A DNA stretch of 64,000 nucleotides from Gammaproteobacteria bacterium (lineage in GTDB: Bacteria > Pseudomonadota > Gammaproteobacteria > Pseudomonadales > Halieaceae): positions 76,163 to 140,162 of the forward strand of contig JAHEKX010000006.1 in NCBI GenBank assembly GCA_024644535.1, read 5' to 3'. The first letter of the stretch is position 1. Every line of letters starts with the position of its first letter. The translations under genes were made by a program, and so were the position numbers. Shown here in pieces: positions 52,771 to 63,241 of this stretch. A model generated the notes under the pieces. The model did not search any database. It was given only the letters and a program-made list of their open reading frames with translations, and was not told the origin of the DNA.

Positions 52771-54312
52771 GTGGCCGAAAAAACACCTACCCTACTGATA
52801 ATCTTAGATGGCTTTGGTTATCGCGAAGCAACTGAAGACAACGCCATTGCGAATGCCAGCACTCCCACGTGGGATCGACTATGGTCACAACAGCCCCATT
52901 CGCTGATTTCAGGTTCGGGCCTAGACGTTGGCCTACCCGACGGGCAAATGGGCAATTCCGAAGTGGGCCATATGAGCTTGGGGGCGGGCCGCATTATTTA
53001 CCAACAAATTACCCGCATCGACAAAGCCATCGAAGACGGGGAGTTTTACAGCAACCCAACCCTGTGCCAGGCTGTTGATAGCGCGACCGCACATGATGGC
53101 GCAGTCCACATATTTGGACTGTTATCACCCGGCGGCGTCCATAGCCACGAAAATCACATTATTGCCGCCATTAAATTGGCGGCCGATCGAGGTGCAGACA
53201 AAATTTACTTGCATGCGTTCCTCGACGGTCGTGACACGCCACCGCGCAGCGCAAAGGCATCACTAGAAGCCGTCGAGGCTACGTTTGCAGAATTAGGCAA
53301 GGGGCAGGTGGCAAGCGTGGTTGGACGTTACTATGCAATGGATCGAGACCAGCGCTGGGATCGAGTCCAGCAAGCTTACACCTTAATATCCGAGGGCAAG
53401 GGTAAATACACGGCAAAGTCTTCACTTGAGGCCCTGGAGCTAGCCTATGCGCGCGACGAGAATGACGAATTTGTGGCACCCACCGCCATTGCAAACAATA
53501 CAACCATTCGTGTCGAAGACGGCGACAGTATCATTTTCATGAACTTTCGCGCCGATCGCGCCCGCGAAATAACCCAATGCTTCGTCGACCCTGACTTCAA
53601 TGGCTTCGAGCGCCCGCGCACACTCAAACTGACAAACTTCAGCTCGGCGACTGAATACGCCAAATCACTGCCGACCCGAGTTGCATTCCCGAGCGAGAGC
53701 CTAAGTAATGTGTTAGGTGCCTATCTAGCGGACTTGGGCAAGACTCAATTGCGTATAGCCGAAACCGAAAAGTACGCGCACGTCACCTTTTTCTTTAGCG
53801 GCGGCCAAGAGGCTTTATTCGAAGGCGAAAAGCGCGAATTAATTCCATCACCCGACGTCGCCACATACGATTTAAAGCCCGAAATGAGCGCGGCAGAAGT
53901 GACCAGCAAACTGTGTGAAGCTATTCGCTCAAAGCAATTTGATTTGATTGTCTGTAACTATGCCAACGGTGACATGGTGGGACACACCGGCAATTATCAA
54001 GCCGCCATTAAAGCCGTCGAGGCTCTGGATAAATCACTTGCTGAAGTCGAACAGGCTTTAATCGAGGTCGGAGGCCAAGCGCTTATTACGGCAGACCACG
54101 GCAACTGCGAGCAAATGCTAGACTACGACAGTGGCCAACTGCACACCCAACACACCACCGAACACGTACCGCTTGTTTATATCGGCCCCAAAAATATCAA
54201 ATTGAGCCAAACAGAGGGACGCTTAGCTGACATTGCACCGTCGTTATTAGCGCTTATGGAACTCGATATCCCTGCCGAAATGACCGGACAATGTTTGATT
54301 GAAAACGCCTAG
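52771..54312 (+). CDS. gpmI: 2,3-bisphosphoglycerate-independent phosphoglycerate mutase
   Basis: Interconverts 3- and 2-phosphoglycerate using manganese. The 513-residue enzyme has [11 protein letters not shown] (first metal ligand), the catalytic serine in [14 protein letters not shown] (Ser63), the DGRDTPP loop, and [10 protein letters not shown] near the C terminus. The start is a GTG at 52771. It overlaps envC by 14 bases, an arrangement also seen in E. coli and Pseudomonas (gpmI-envC-ctpA). Confidence 0.96.
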   Translation: MAEKTPTLLIILDGFGYREATEDNAIANASTPTWDRLWSQQPHSLISGSGLDVGLPDGQMGNSEVGHMSLGAGRIIYQQITRIDKAIEDGEFYSNPTLCQAVDSATAHDGAVHIFGLLSPGGVHSHENHIIAAIKLAADRGADKIYLHAFLDGRDTPPRSAKASLEAVEATFAELGKGQVASVVGRYYAMDRDQRWDRVQQAYTLISEGKGKYTAKSSLEALELAYARDENDEFVAPTAIANNTTIRVEDGDSIIFMNFRADRAREITQCFVDPDFNGFERPRTLKLTNFSSATEYAKSLPTRVAFPSESLSNVLGAYLADLGKTQLRIAETEKYAHVTFFFSGGQEALFEGEKRELIPSPDVATYDLKPEMSAAEVTSKLCEAIRSKQFDLIVCNYANGDMVGHTGNYQAAIKAVEALDKSLAEVEQALIEVGGQALITADHGNCEQMLDYDSGQLHTQHTTEHVPLVYIGPKNIKLSQTEGRLADIAPSLLALMELDIPAEMTGQCLIENA

Positions 54313-55459
54313 GCCCACCTACTTAGACCTGTTGCTGTGCAGTGCCCTGTGCGCTGTAACAGTGGTCAGCAATGTGGGCGTGGCACAGACTGAGGATCGC
54401 GAACAGGCGGCAGACAAGCTTCAAAAAATCAGCGATAAAATCGACGAAGTCGACGCCCAGCTCAAACGCAACGCGGCAGACATTAATGCTTACCAAACTG
54501 AAATCGAGTCAAGCGAGCGTGCGATTTTACAAACCCGCAAAAATATTACTGACGAGCGCCTGACGCTCTCTCAACTCGACCGTGAACTGCTAAACCTTGA
54601 AGCCAAACTGCACCTTGCGCGCACTGAGCTCGAATCAGAAGAGCAGCGTATCAAAACCCTACTGAAAGCGCTGTTCGCCAACCGCAACAGTAATGCTTTG
54701 AAACTGCTATTGTCGCAAGAAAATCCCGCTACGTTGGCGCGCAACTTAGTTTTTCATGCCAGCATACTCAAGCAGCAAAATATTCAAATCGAGAGTTTAG
54801 TGTCTCTGCTTGCCAAGCTCGACCAAACCCAGCAAGAGCTGGCGCAGAATCGCAAAGACCGCGAGCAGACACTTGTAGACCTGCAAGCCCAAGAACAAAA
54901 CTTAAACCGACAACAACAGAAACGCACCCAACAAGTGGCCGCGCTAAAACAAGTATCTAAGTCCCTGCAGCTGCAAAAACAGCAGCTGGAGCAGGACCAA
55001 GCCAGACTGCAAAACTTAATCGACGAGCTAGATACCGCGGTACTAGCCAATGAAGCAATACAAATCGCACCCTTCGCGGATCAAAAGGGCAAGTTAAAAT
55101 GGCCCACAGACGCCAAGCCAAGTGCGCGTTTTAACAGTAAGAGAACTACCAACGTACGCTGGCAAGGTATCCGCTTTGGCAATAGCGCCGACGACCCCAT
55201 AAAACCCATCTATCATGGCAGGGTCGTCTTTGCCGATTGGTTGAGAGGTTATGGCCTGCTCGTTATTATCGATCATGGCGATAACTACATGAGCCTTTAT
55301 GCGCACAATAACAGCATTTCGGTCGAGGAAGGCCAGTGGGTAGATCCAGGCACGGTCATCGCCTTGGCCGGCAACACTGGCGGCCAAGAAGAGCCCGGCC
55401 TATACTTCGAAATTCGTCACCAAGGTGAACCCCAAAACCCAGCGCACTGGTGCCGCTGA
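54299..55459 (+). CDS. envC: Murein hydrolase activator EnvC
   Basis: Periplasmic regulator that activates amidases at the division septum. The 386 residues have a signal peptide (to about 29), a long coiled coil (35-250) and a C-terminal degenerate LytM (M23) domain. The catalytic HxH is replaced by GLYFEIR and the first ligand motif by VRWQGIRFG, exactly as in E. coli EnvC, so it is not an active peptidase. The start is a TTG at 54299 inside gpmI. ctpA follows after 14 bases. Confidence 0.93.
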   Translation: MKTPRPTYLDLLLCSALCAVTVVSNVGVAQTEDREQAADKLQKISDKIDEVDAQLKRNAADINAYQTEIESSERAILQTRKNITDERLTLSQLDRELLNLEAKLHLARTELESEEQRIKTLLKALFANRNSNALKLLLSQENPATLARNLVFHASILKQQNIQIESLVSLLAKLDQTQQELAQNRKDREQTLVDLQAQEQNLNRQQQKRTQQVAALKQVSKSLQLQKQQLEQDQARLQNLIDELDTAVLANEAIQIAPFADQKGKLKWPTDAKPSARFNSKRTTNVRWQGIRFGNSADDPIKPIYHGRVVFADWLRGYGLLVIIDHGDNYMSLYAHNNSISVEEGQWVDPGTVIALAGNTGGQEEPGLYFEIRHQGEPQNPAHWCR

Positions 55460-55473
55460 CTTAAGGAATTATT

Positions 55474-56844
55474 ATGCCAACCAATCGCCTTCGTTTAATC
55501 GCCTCAAGCCTGCTGCTTTGCGGCTTCAGCGCGGGAAGCTTTTCCGAGGAGCCCACCAGCCCTCAGCCCCAAGCCGAAGTAAAGCAAGAGCTTCCTCTTG
55601 AAGCGCTTAAACGATTTGCCGATGTCTTTAACCAAATCCGTCAGGGCTACGTGAAAGAGATCCCGCAAAGCGAGCTTATGGATTACGCCATTCGCGGCAT
55701 GATGACAAACTTAGACCCTCACTCGGCCTACCTGAACAAAGAAGCTTTCAGCGAGCTGCAAGATTCCACCGCGGGAGAATTCGGGGGCATCGGCATAGAA
55801 GTCGGCAAGGAAAACGGCTTTATCACGATAATATCGCCAATCGACGAGACGCCCGCCGCAAAAGCCGGCTTACAAAGTGGTGATGTTATTCTCAGTATCG
55901 ATGGCGAATCTATGGACAATAAATCGCTGAACGAAGCCATCGATCGCATGCGCGGTGAAGCCGGCACCTCCATTACATTAGAAATTGGGCGCAGCGGCGA
56001 AAGCCAACCCTTTGACGTCGATCTAGAGCGAGCCAATATACCGGTTAAAAGCACTCGGGAACGACTGCTAGCGCCGGGCATTGGTTACCTGCGTATTTCG
56101 CAGTTCCAACGCAAGACCCACGAAGATGTCGGTAAAAGCCTAGATAAACTGCTAGAGTCAGGCGAGCTAAATGGACTGGTATTAGACCTACGAAATAACC
56201 CCGGAGGCGTGCTACAAGCCAGCGTCGGTGTTGCGGATCACTTCTTAGATGGCGGTCTGGTGGTTTACACCGAGGGTCGAATCGATGATGCGGCATCAGA
56301 GTACGAAGCCGCTGCGGGCGACCGATTAAACGGCGCTCCGATAGTCGTATTAATTAATCGCGGCTCGGCCAGCGCATCAGAAATTGTTGCCGGAGCCCTG
56401 CAAGACCAAAAGCGCGCGATTATTATTGGTACACAAAGCTTTGGTAAAGGTTCGGTACAAACCGTTCTGCCACTGTCCGACGAAATTGCAGTTAAATTGA
56501 CGACTGCTTTATATTTTACTCCCTCAGGTCGCTCGATTCAGGCCGAGGGCATTACCCCCGACATTAACGTCGAACGCGCCAAAGTCACTGCAGTTGCCAG
56601 CGGCAGACGCATTAGCGAAGCCGATCTGCGCGGCCACCTGGAAAATATCCAGGCCGAGAATAAAACAGGACAAACCGAACGGTCATTTAATGCCGAAGAA
56701 AGTTTGCAGCTGCTTGAAGACGACAACCAATTATTCGAGGCATTTACCCTACTTAAGGGCCTGACCATTTTGAAACAGCGAACTGCTGCTAGCGCCCCTT
56801 CACCAAGCGCCGAATCGGCTCCAAGCGAGCAAGAGCAACATTAA
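55474..56844 (+). CDS. ctpA: C-terminal processing protease (S41, CtpA)
   Basis: Periplasmic serine protease, 456 residues: a signal peptide (1-24), a PDZ domain (about 100-185, with GIGIEVGKENGFITI), and the S41 core with GSASASEIVAGAL (catalytic Ser300) and SFGKGSVQT (catalytic Lys325). In Pseudomonas CtpA degrades cell-wall hydrolases with its adaptor LbcA, in keeping with its place behind envC. The C-terminal tail (430-456) is Pro/Ser/Glu-rich and variable. It is convergent with hisF. Confidence 0.92.
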   Translation: MPTNRLRLIASSLLLCGFSAGSFSEEPTSPQPQAEVKQELPLEALKRFADVFNQIRQGYVKEIPQSELMDYAIRGMMTNLDPHSAYLNKEAFSELQDSTAGEFGGIGIEVGKENGFITIISPIDETPAAKAGLQSGDVILSIDGESMDNKSLNEAIDRMRGEAGTSITLEIGRSGESQPFDVDLERANIPVKSTRERLLAPGIGYLRISQFQRKTHEDVGKSLDKLLESGELNGLVLDLRNNPGGVLQASVGVADHFLDGGLVVYTEGRIDDAASEYEAAAGDRLNGAPIVVLINRGSASASEIVAGALQDQKRAIIIGTQSFGKGSVQTVLPLSDEIAVKLTTALYFTPSGRSIQAEGITPDINVERAKVTAVASGRRISEADLRGHLENIQAENKTGQTERSFNAEESLQLLEDDNQLFEAFTLLKGLTILKQRTAASAPSPSAESAPSEQEQH

Positions 56845-56850
56845 GCCGAA

Positions 56851-57624
56851 TTACTGGCGCATCTCTATGCCACAAGCGGCCATATGCGCTTTTGCTTCAG
56901 CGATGGTGTATTCACCAAAGTGGAAAATACTAGCCGCTAGAACAGCGTCAGCGTGGCCCTGCAGCACACCTTGAGCCAGATGATCGAGGTTACCCACACC
57001 ACCCGAGGCGATAACAGGAATCGGTACCGCATCTGAGATCGCTCGAGTCACCGCTAAATCAAACCCATTTTTAGTGCCATCTCGGTCCATACTGGTCAGC
57101 AAGATCTCGCCTGCGCCTAAATCAGCCATTTTTTCGGCCCACCGAACAGCATCAATACCGGTTGGCTTACGGCCACCGTGGGTAAAAATTTCCCACCGCG
57201 GTGTTTCGCCCTCTTCATGCACAGCTTTGGCATCAATGGCCACGACAATACACTGGCTACCAAAGCGATCGGCCGATTCCTGCACCAAACTAGGGTTGTG
57301 AATAGCCGCCGTATTAATACTGACCTTATCGGCGCCAGCGTTTAAAAGCACACGAATATCGTCAACCGAGCGCACCCCGCCACCAACGGTTAATGGAATG
57401 AATACCTCGCGCGCAATCTGTTCGACCGTGTGGACTGTCGTGTCCCGATTTTCGTGACTGGCAGTAATATCTAAAAAGGTGATTTCATCGGCACCCGCTT
57501 GATTGTAGCGGCGCGCAATCTCAACAGGGTCGCCAGCATCGCGAATTCCAACAAAGTTCACGCCTTTAACCACACGGCCGTTGTCGACATCCAAGCAAGG
57601 GATAATGCGTTTCGCTAAGCCCAT
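56851..57624 (-). CDS. hisF: Imidazole glycerol phosphate synthase subunit HisF
   Basis: Cyclase subunit closing the imidazole ring in histidine synthesis. The 257-residue TIM barrel has [22 protein letters not shown] with catalytic Asp11-type residue, [11 protein letters not shown], and [13 protein letters not shown] with the second catalytic Asp. The ATG at 57624 overlaps the hisA stop (TAATG). It is the last gene of hisB-hisH-hisA-hisF. Confidence 0.97.
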   Translation of the reverse strand: MGLAKRIIPCLDVDNGRVVKGVNFVGIRDAGDPVEIARRYNQAGADEITFLDITASHENRDTTVHTVEQIAREVFIPLTVGGGVRSVDDIRVLLNAGADKVSINTAAIHNPSLVQESADRFGSQCIVVAIDAKAVHEEGETPRWEIFTHGGRKPTGIDAVRWAEKMADLGAGEILLTSMDRDGTKNGFDLAVTRAISDAVPIPVIASGGVGNLDHLAQGVLQGHADAVLAASIFHFGEYTIAEAKAHMAACGIEMRQ

Positions 57625-58361
57625 TAAGCGCAAACCTCGTCGCAGTACGCTTGCGCTTCTTGCACATCTAGGGTCCCTTCGTAAATAGCTCTACCCGTAA
57701 TGGCACCACAGATACCTTTAGCAGAAACCGCTGCCAACGCTTTAATATCGTCCATGTTGGTAATGCCGCCCGAGGCGATCACGGGAATAGATGAAGCCTG
57801 CGCCATTTGCACCGTGGCTTCCACGTTTACACCCTGCATCATGCCATCGCGTGCGATATCGGTATAAACAATGGCCGAGACCCCGTGGGCATCAAACTGC
57901 CTGGCCAAATCGGTAGCCTGCACATCCGATACTTCGGCCCAACCATCGGTCGCAACCAAACCATTCTTAGCATCTAAGCCGACGATGACTCGGCCCGGAA
58001 AAGCCCTGCATGCCTCAGCCACAAATTCGGGTTCTCGCACCGCTTTAGTGCCGATAATGACATAAGACACACCCGCTTTAACGTAGGCCTCGATTGTTTC
58101 CAAAGAGCGAATGCCGCCGCCAATCTGAATGGGGAGCTGGGGATAAGCTCTAGCAATGGCTTGCACCACTTCGCCATTGACTGGCTCACCGGCGAAAGCG
58201 CCATTCAAGTCCACCAAATGCAACCGCCTGGTGCCAGCCTCAACCCACTGGGTGGCCATGGCGACCGGGTCATCTGAAAAAACCGTGCTGTCCTCCATTA
58301 AACCTTGGCGTAGACGTACACACTGTCCGTCTTTTAAGTCGATGGCGGGGATAATCAGCAT
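57624..58361 (-). CDS. hisA: ProFAR isomerase HisA
   Basis: Isomerises ProFAR to PRFAR. The 245-residue barrel starts [17 protein letters not shown] with the first catalytic Asp, and has [14 protein letters not shown] and [13 protein letters not shown] with the second. The ATG at 58361 overlaps the hisH end by 7 bases. Confidence 0.97.
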   Translation of the reverse strand: MLIIPAIDLKDGQCVRLRQGLMEDSTVFSDDPVAMATQWVEAGTRRLHLVDLNGAFAGEPVNGEVVQAIARAYPQLPIQIGGGIRSLETIEAYVKAGVSYVIIGTKAVREPEFVAEACRAFPGRVIVGLDAKNGLVATDGWAEVSDVQATDLARQFDAHGVSAIVYTDIARDGMMQGVNVEATVQMAQASSIPVIASGGITNMDDIKALAAVSAKGICGAITGRAIYEGTLDVQEAQAYCDEVCA

Positions 58362-59002
58362 GATCCGTTCCAATTCAAAAAGTTTGTAAGTAATTGCAAA
58401 CCCGAATCATGGCTTTTTTCCGGGTGAAATTGAGTAGCGAAGATATTATCGCGGGCAATGGCGGCAGCAAAAGGCAGCCCATACTCGCACCCACCCGCTT
58501 GCGCTTCGGGTTTTGTAGGCGTCACGCAATACGAGTGCACGAAGTAAAAACGGGCGTTGTTTTCAATGCCGTACCACAAAGGGTGACGCATGGTTTGCTG
58601 AACTGTATTCCAACCCATGTGGGGAATTTTTAGGGTATTGCCCTGTTTATCTACACCGCCCGGAAAGCGCTGCACAACACCTTCAAACAGACCTAAACAC
58701 TCAGTTCCGCCCGATTCTTCAGAGCCCTCCATCATGGCCTGCATACCAACGCATATTCCCAGCAAGGGTTTGCCCGAGGCCACAACCTCGCTAATCAAGC
58801 GATCAAAGCCCAAGCGCTTAATCTCGGCCATGCAATCGCCAATGGCGCCCACTCCAGGGAACACCACGCGATCGGCAGCGGCAACAACAGCAGCGTCGTG
58901 TGTGACTACCACATCACAGTTGCCAGCGTGTTGCAGGGCGCTTTCAACGGAGTGTAAGTTACCCATGCCGTAGTCAATTACGGCGACTCTTTGCGGTGCC
59001 AT
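58355..59002 (-). CDS. hisH: Imidazole glycerol phosphate synthase subunit HisH
   Basis: Glutaminase subunit feeding ammonia to HisF. The 215 residues show [27 protein letters not shown] with the nucleophile Cys, and the His-Glu pair in ATQFHPEKS. It lies 5 bases after hisB and overlaps hisA. Confidence 0.97.
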   Translation of the reverse strand: MAPQRVAVIDYGMGNLHSVESALQHAGNCDVVVTHDAAVVAAADRVVFPGVGAIGDCMAEIKRLGFDRLISEVVASGKPLLGICVGMQAMMEGSEESGGTECLGLFEGVVQRFPGGVDKQGNTLKIPHMGWNTVQQTMRHPLWYGIENNARFYFVHSYCVTPTKPEAQAGGCEYGLPFAAAIARDNIFATQFHPEKSHDSGLQLLTNFLNWNGSC

Positions 59003-59007
59003 TAGGC

Positions 59008-59601
59008 CTACAAAACCCCTTTAGTCGAGGGAGTAACGCCCGCCATACGCTCATCAGCCGCCAAGGCCATACGCAGAGCACGCCCGAAGGCTTTGAACAC
59101 TGTCTCGATTTGGTGGTGAGTGTTGTCTCCGCGCAAATTATCGATGTGCAGGGTCACTTGCGCGTGATTAACAAAGCCGTGGAAAAACTCCGAGAACAAG
59201 TCCACATCGAAGCCGCCAACCGAAGCACGAGTATACGGCACTTCAAATACCAAACCAGGTCGGCCACTAAAATCAATAACCACTCGTGATAAGGCTTCGT
59301 CCAAGGGCACATAGGCATGGCCATAGCGCGTCATACCTTTTTTGTCACCCAGCGCTTGGGCAAAGGCCTGCCCTAATGTAATGCCGATATCTTCGACGGT
59401 GTGGTGGTCGTCGATGTGCAAGTCACCTTTGGCTCTAATGTCTAAGTCGATCAAACCATGACGTGCAATTTGATCCAGCATGTGCTCCAAAAACGGGATA
59501 CCAGTATCAAATTTGACCACACCGGTACCATCCAAATTCACACTCGCGGTGATTTGTGTTTCCAGTGTGTTGCGCGTTACGCTAGCGCTACGTTGGCTCA
59601 T
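59008..59601 (-). CDS. hisB: Imidazoleglycerol-phosphate dehydratase
   Basis: Dehydrates imidazole-glycerol phosphate. The 197-residue monofunctional enzyme (no fused phosphatase) has the paired metal-binding [17 protein letters not shown] [10 protein letters not shown] motifs: one at about 63-72 and the second read as [19 protein letters not shown]. Start at 59601. It heads the his gene group; hisD, hisG and others are elsewhere. Confidence 0.96.
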   Translation of the reverse strand: MSQRSASVTRNTLETQITASVNLDGTGVVKFDTGIPFLEHMLDQIARHGLIDLDIRAKGDLHIDDHHTVEDIGITLGQAFAQALGDKKGMTRYGHAYVPLDEALSRVVIDFSGRPGLVFEVPYTRASVGGFDVDLFSEFFHGFVNHAQVTLHIDNLRGDNTHHQIETVFKAFGRALRMALAADERMAGVTPSTKGVL

Positions 59602-59640
59602 GTCGTGCCCTCTTGTGCTTAAACACCCATAAAGGGGCGC

Positions 59641-59646
59641 ATTATA
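59641..59646 (-). promoter_or_regulatory. Candidate -10 box of the hisBHAF operon
   Basis: A perfect TATAAT on the minus strand lies 40 bases before hisB in the 94-base gap divergent from mutY. The -35 match is weak. Confidence 0.4.
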
Positions 59647-59695
59647 TGAGAAACCATCCGCTTAATACACTCCAAAGCGACAGGACGAAACGGGA

Positions 59696-60745
59696 TTGAC
59701 CAAATTGCAAGACATAACAGACTTTGCCGACCGCGTGCTTACGTGGTTTGAAGACCATGGACGCAAGCATTTACCCTGGCAACAAGAGGTAAGCCCCTAT
59801 AAAGTTTGGGTGTCGGAAATTATGCTGCAGCAAACCCAGGTAACAACGGTTATTCCTTACTTTCAGCGGTTTATGAGCAGCTTTCCAACGGTCGAGTCAC
59901 TGGCCAAGGCGCCTTTAGATGAGGTTTTAGCGCATTGGACCGGGCTTGGGTACTACGCACGTGCTCGAAATTTACACAAAGCAGCACAACAAGTGTACCA
60001 ACAATGCGGTGGTGTGTTCCCGAACACGGTAGCGGGACTTGAATCGCTACCTGGCATCGGTCGTTCCACTGCCGGCGCCATTCTGAGCTTAGCGCTGAAC
60101 CATCGAGCAACAATATTAGATGGCAACGTAAAGCGCGTGCTCGCCAGACATCAAGCGGTAAAGGGCTGGCCAGGCGCAACCGCAGTACATAACACTCTGT
60201 GGGATGTCGCCGAAAAATTCACGCCAACCAACAACTGCAAAGCCTACAACCAAGCGATGATGGATTTAGGCGCTACAGTTTGCACTCGAAGCTCCCCATC
60301 ATGTCTATTGTGCCCTGTTTCGGCTGATTGCATCGCTCGCGAGAAAAACACCTGGCAAAACTACCCGGGCAAAAAGCCAAAAACCATCAAGCCTATTCGG
60401 CAAACGACGTTTGCAATTATGCAGAACACCGAAGACCAGGTGTATCTAATTCGCCGCCCCGAGCAAGGTATTTGGGGCGGCCTTTGGTGCTTTCCCGAGA
60501 TAAGCCAAGCAAATTCATCGATAACAGAAGGTGCCGACAAAACCGAAGTGCTCGCGATGTTTCGCCACACCTTTAGCCACTTTCATTTAGACATTGAACC
60601 GATTGTCTTTACAATATCAGAGCCGCTCGCGGAACTTCGTGAGGGTGGCGGGGCATGGATGGCAATAGACGATGCAATGTCAAAAGGGCTCGCAGCACCC
60701 GTCGTAAACTTACTACAGCAACTTAAAACACGAGCACTGTCATGA
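59696..60745 (+). CDS. mutY: Adenine DNA glycosylase MutY
   Basis: Removes A mispaired with 8-oxoguanine. The 349-residue protein has the HhH motif ([13 protein letters not shown]), catalytic Glu41 in [10 protein letters not shown] and Asp142 in LDGNVKRVL, the iron-sulfur ligands Cys196, 203, 206 and 212 (C-x6-C-x2-C-x5-C), and a C-terminal Nudix-like recognition domain. The start is a TTG at 59696. It overlaps yggX by 4 bases (ATGA). Confidence 0.96.
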   Translation: MTKLQDITDFADRVLTWFEDHGRKHLPWQQEVSPYKVWVSEIMLQQTQVTTVIPYFQRFMSSFPTVESLAKAPLDEVLAHWTGLGYYARARNLHKAAQQVYQQCGGVFPNTVAGLESLPGIGRSTAGAILSLALNHRATILDGNVKRVLARHQAVKGWPGATAVHNTLWDVAEKFTPTNNCKAYNQAMMDLGATVCTRSSPSCLLCPVSADCIAREKNTWQNYPGKKPKTIKPIRQTTFAIMQNTEDQVYLIRRPEQGIWGGLWCFPEISQANSSITEGADKTEVLAMFRHTFSHFHLDIEPIVFTISEPLAELREGGGAWMAIDDAMSKGLAAPVVNLLQQLKTRALS

Positions 60746-61014
60746 CCAACACAGTATTTTGTCAAAAACACAAGAAAGAGCTAGAAGCTCTAGATCGCGC
60801 GCCATTCCCCGGCCCCAAAGGTCAGACAATTCTGCAGACGGTATCCAAACAGGCCTGGGCAGAATGGCAAGACCATCAGACGCGACTCATTAACGAGAAG
60901 CACCTTAATTTAATGGACCCAGCAACGCGCAAGTATCTTCAAGCCGAGATGGATAAATTTTTTGCAGGTGAAGACTATGATCAAGCTGAAGGTTACATAC
61001 CAACTTCTAATTAG
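60742..61014 (+). CDS. yggX: Fe(II) trafficking protein YggX
   Basis: Small protein linked to iron-sulfur protection under oxidative stress. The 90 residues have [23 protein letters not shown] at the start (single conserved Cys) and the downstream helix [19 protein letters not shown]. It follows mutY with a 4-base overlap, the usual mutY-yggX order. The next small gene starts inside its 3' end. Confidence 0.95.
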   Translation: MTNTVFCQKHKKELEALDRAPFPGPKGQTILQTVSKQAWAEWQDHQTRLINEKHLNLMDPATRKYLQAEMDKFFAGEDYDQAEGYIPTSN

Positions 61015-61323
61015 CGCTATGTTTATCGCTCTCGCAGCGGCGACAGCCCCAGCGCTATCCGATCCGATGGCGCCGGGCTATGCGGCCTTTGAACGGGGCC
61101 ATTACAGTACTGCCGCTCGCGCGTTATTTTTTACCACTGAAATCAATGAATCTATACACGAATCGCTTTATTATGCAGTAGCCAGGTGATTGCTTATATT
61201 TTTAATTTAAATAGCGTAAATGCCGACGGACTGATCTACGCAGCACCCAACGTAGACGTCCCTGACGACCTTAAATTCGGTAGTGGCGATAATCGCGAAG
61301 CGCAGGATTCAGTAGATGAGTGA
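60977..61323 (+). pseudogene. Frameshifted-looking small secreted protein gene
   Basis: An ATG at 60977 with AGGTGA 6 bases upstream opens a frame ending at 61189. It encodes a signal peptide ([18 protein letters not shown]) and the start of a helical repeat (AAFERGHYSTAARAL) that resembles the first helix of Sel1 or TPR proteins, then stops at a TGA. One base back, a second frame (from about 61152, with a GTG at 61186) stays open to 61323, encoding IAYIFNLNSVNADGLIYAAP and an acidic tail. It ends 8 bases into the SPOR gene. Joined by a -1 shift the two halves would give a roughly 115-residue protein. It may be a decayed gene, a sequencing indel or a short intact gene; I do not recognise a family. 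Confidence 0.45.
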
Positions 61324-63175
61324 TTTTTTAAGTGATGGCTGCAGCCTGAACGACTACGCCAGTGAAGGCCAGCTATTCTACAAACCGACCGATAAAATTC
61401 GCTTCGAAGGTGCCTTAGAAGCTCTGTGTGATAGTAATCGACATGTGGTCATTGTTACGGACGACAAGGCTTTAGCCGAGCGCTACTATCGCTACTTTAT
61501 TACTCGCATTGCCATACGAGACAACATTATCCTAGACACGCGCGCCCCCACGGGCGCGGATGACATATTAAACCGCTTTAACAAAATTTTATCTGCCTCG
61601 ACGGTCGGATCTGCGCGCCCGGCCGACAACCATGATGCCAAACATGTAATGGCCATGGTTGACACATCAAACATGAGCGATCACGAGTGGAAAGTGCTTG
61701 GCCGCTTGTTAAAGAACTTCCCGGATGCCAACATCCACATGCTGGCTTTTGTGTCAGAATCCCAGCTAGAGGTTATCGATAGCGTCCTGAATAAACTCGA
61801 CGGCCAAGTGTATCGCTGGATATTAACCTCACCCACTCCTGAATATTTAGAAGCTTTACTGGAACTGGGCGAGCAGTATAACTACCAAAGCGAAACCCAA
61901 CAGATGGCGGCGGCGGTGGGCTATCGCAAACAGCAGCAGCCAAAAAATGACCTTGCCGGTAACCTCGATGCCTTAGATACACACCTGGAGTCTTTGCAGA
62001 GTAACCAATCACCGATAAGTAGCTCAAGCGAGCCTCCTTCTGCTTCCTCTGCATCTGACAGCGACTTCGACGCTGATTTAAATGCCCTACTCGAGACCAT
62101 CAAACAATCTCATGGTATTGAAGACAGCCAATCATCACCCATAACCGACGAAAACCCCAACACTGCGGACGAACAACGGACAAAGACGCCACAAGATAAG
62201 ACTTCAAGAATGCCGTCTCGGCGCTTGATATGGGCTACTGGCATTACCGGTGTTGCACTGATCCTGGTGGCGCTATTCGCGCCCTGGGAGCATCCAGAGG
62301 TGGCCGAGACCCAGGTGCAACTATCACCTCGCACCTTCAGCACGAACACAGAACCGAACCTAGGTCAAAAATTACAACAGAAATCAGGCAATGGGGCGCA
62401 AAGCTTGGAAACACAAACGCCCGGCCCCATTGGCACGGTAAATACGGAGAGTACTGACTCAGCAGACGAGTCATTACAGGTGCCAGCACTTAATAGCGAC
62501 ACGGCGAGCCAAACGAGCACAAAAGAGCCCCTGCCACCTGAAGCCAATGGGCAGTGGAACGATGACATGGCGCGTATCTTGGCAGCCGAAACGGGCCGTG
62601 TTTCTGATACACCTGAACCGCGAACCGACGATATTCAAGCATCTGAGCCAAAGGATAAAGAAGGGTCCTCTGAACCGGAAGCGGTAACGATGGCCGACAT
62701 AGCCGAAGCCGATATAAGCGAACGGGCGGCTCTTACAGAAATGACCGAAGGGGCCGCAAACACGGTCTCGAAAGTGGAAACAGGAATCAGCGATTCGGCC
62801 GAGCAAGTAGATGTAACCATCGACTCAGTTGAGACTTACACCCCAAAAAGTCAGCTTGTGGCTTCGAGCCCAACTGATCCAAACTACCCGCCCGATGGCG
62901 CGCTCATCATTCAGCAGGCGCCTTCATCCACCTACTTCATACAACTGGGTGTTTACGCTAACCCAACGCAAGCAATATCGCTGATCGATACACTGCCCGC
63001 TGGGGCTCGAGCGTTTCAAGCGCGCTTAAATAAATCGGGGCGCAAACTAAGCACCGTATTAAGCGGCCCTTTTAAATCCAGGTTAGAGGCCGAAGCTACG
63101 GCGGCATCGGTTCTTAATGGTGTTGATATATGGATCAGAGGCGCTAGAAGCGTAAAAGCAGAGCTGGAGGATTAA
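61316..63175 (+). CDS. SPOR-domain protein with degenerate ATPase-like N terminus
   Basis: The 619-residue protein has four parts. Residues 1-200 look like a worn AAA/ExeA-type ATPase fold: a strand HVVIVTDDKALAERYY stands where Walker A would be but lacks GxxGxGKT, and HVMAMVDTSNMSDHE stands where Walker B would be. A low-complexity acidic stretch (205-305) follows, then a membrane span (about 308-325, GITGVALILVALFA). The long Ser/Glu/Thr-rich periplasmic linker (330-535) leads to the SPOR domain (about 538-615, TYFIQLGVYANPTQA), which binds denuded glycan at the septum. This resembles DamX of Pseudomonas-like bacteria, but it is not beside aroB or dam. Confidence 0.75.
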   Translation: MSDFLSDGCSLNDYASEGQLFYKPTDKIRFEGALEALCDSNRHVVIVTDDKALAERYYRYFITRIAIRDNIILDTRAPTGADDILNRFNKILSASTVGSARPADNHDAKHVMAMVDTSNMSDHEWKVLGRLLKNFPDANIHMLAFVSESQLEVIDSVLNKLDGQVYRWILTSPTPEYLEALLELGEQYNYQSETQQMAAAVGYRKQQQPKNDLAGNLDALDTHLESLQSNQSPISSSSEPPSASSASDSDFDADLNALLETIKQSHGIEDSQSSPITDENPNTADEQRTKTPQDKTSRMPSRRLIWATGITGVALILVALFAPWEHPEVAETQVQLSPRTFSTNTEPNLGQKLQQKSGNGAQSLETQTPGPIGTVNTESTDSADESLQVPALNSDTASQTSTKEPLPPEANGQWNDDMARILAAETGRVSDTPEPRTDDIQASEPKDKEGSSEPEAVTMADIAEADISERAALTEMTEGAANTVSKVETGISDSAEQVDVTIDSVETYTPKSQLVASSPTDPNYPPDGALIIQQAPSSTYFIQLGVYANPTQAISLIDTLPAGARAFQARLNKSGRKLSTVLSGPFKSRLEAEATAASVLNGVDIWIRGARSVKAELED

Positions 63176-63241
63176 ATAAAAACCCTAAAGTTTGCACTTG
63201 CGCTGTCCATTCTATGCGATAAGTACTGAAGGTAAGCAGCT

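Noticed and set aside
61120..61140. A run of six T residues as a programmed -1 frameshift site in the small secreted gene
   Set aside because: The -1 frame meets TGA codons right after the T-run, so a shift there would not lead into the downstream frame.
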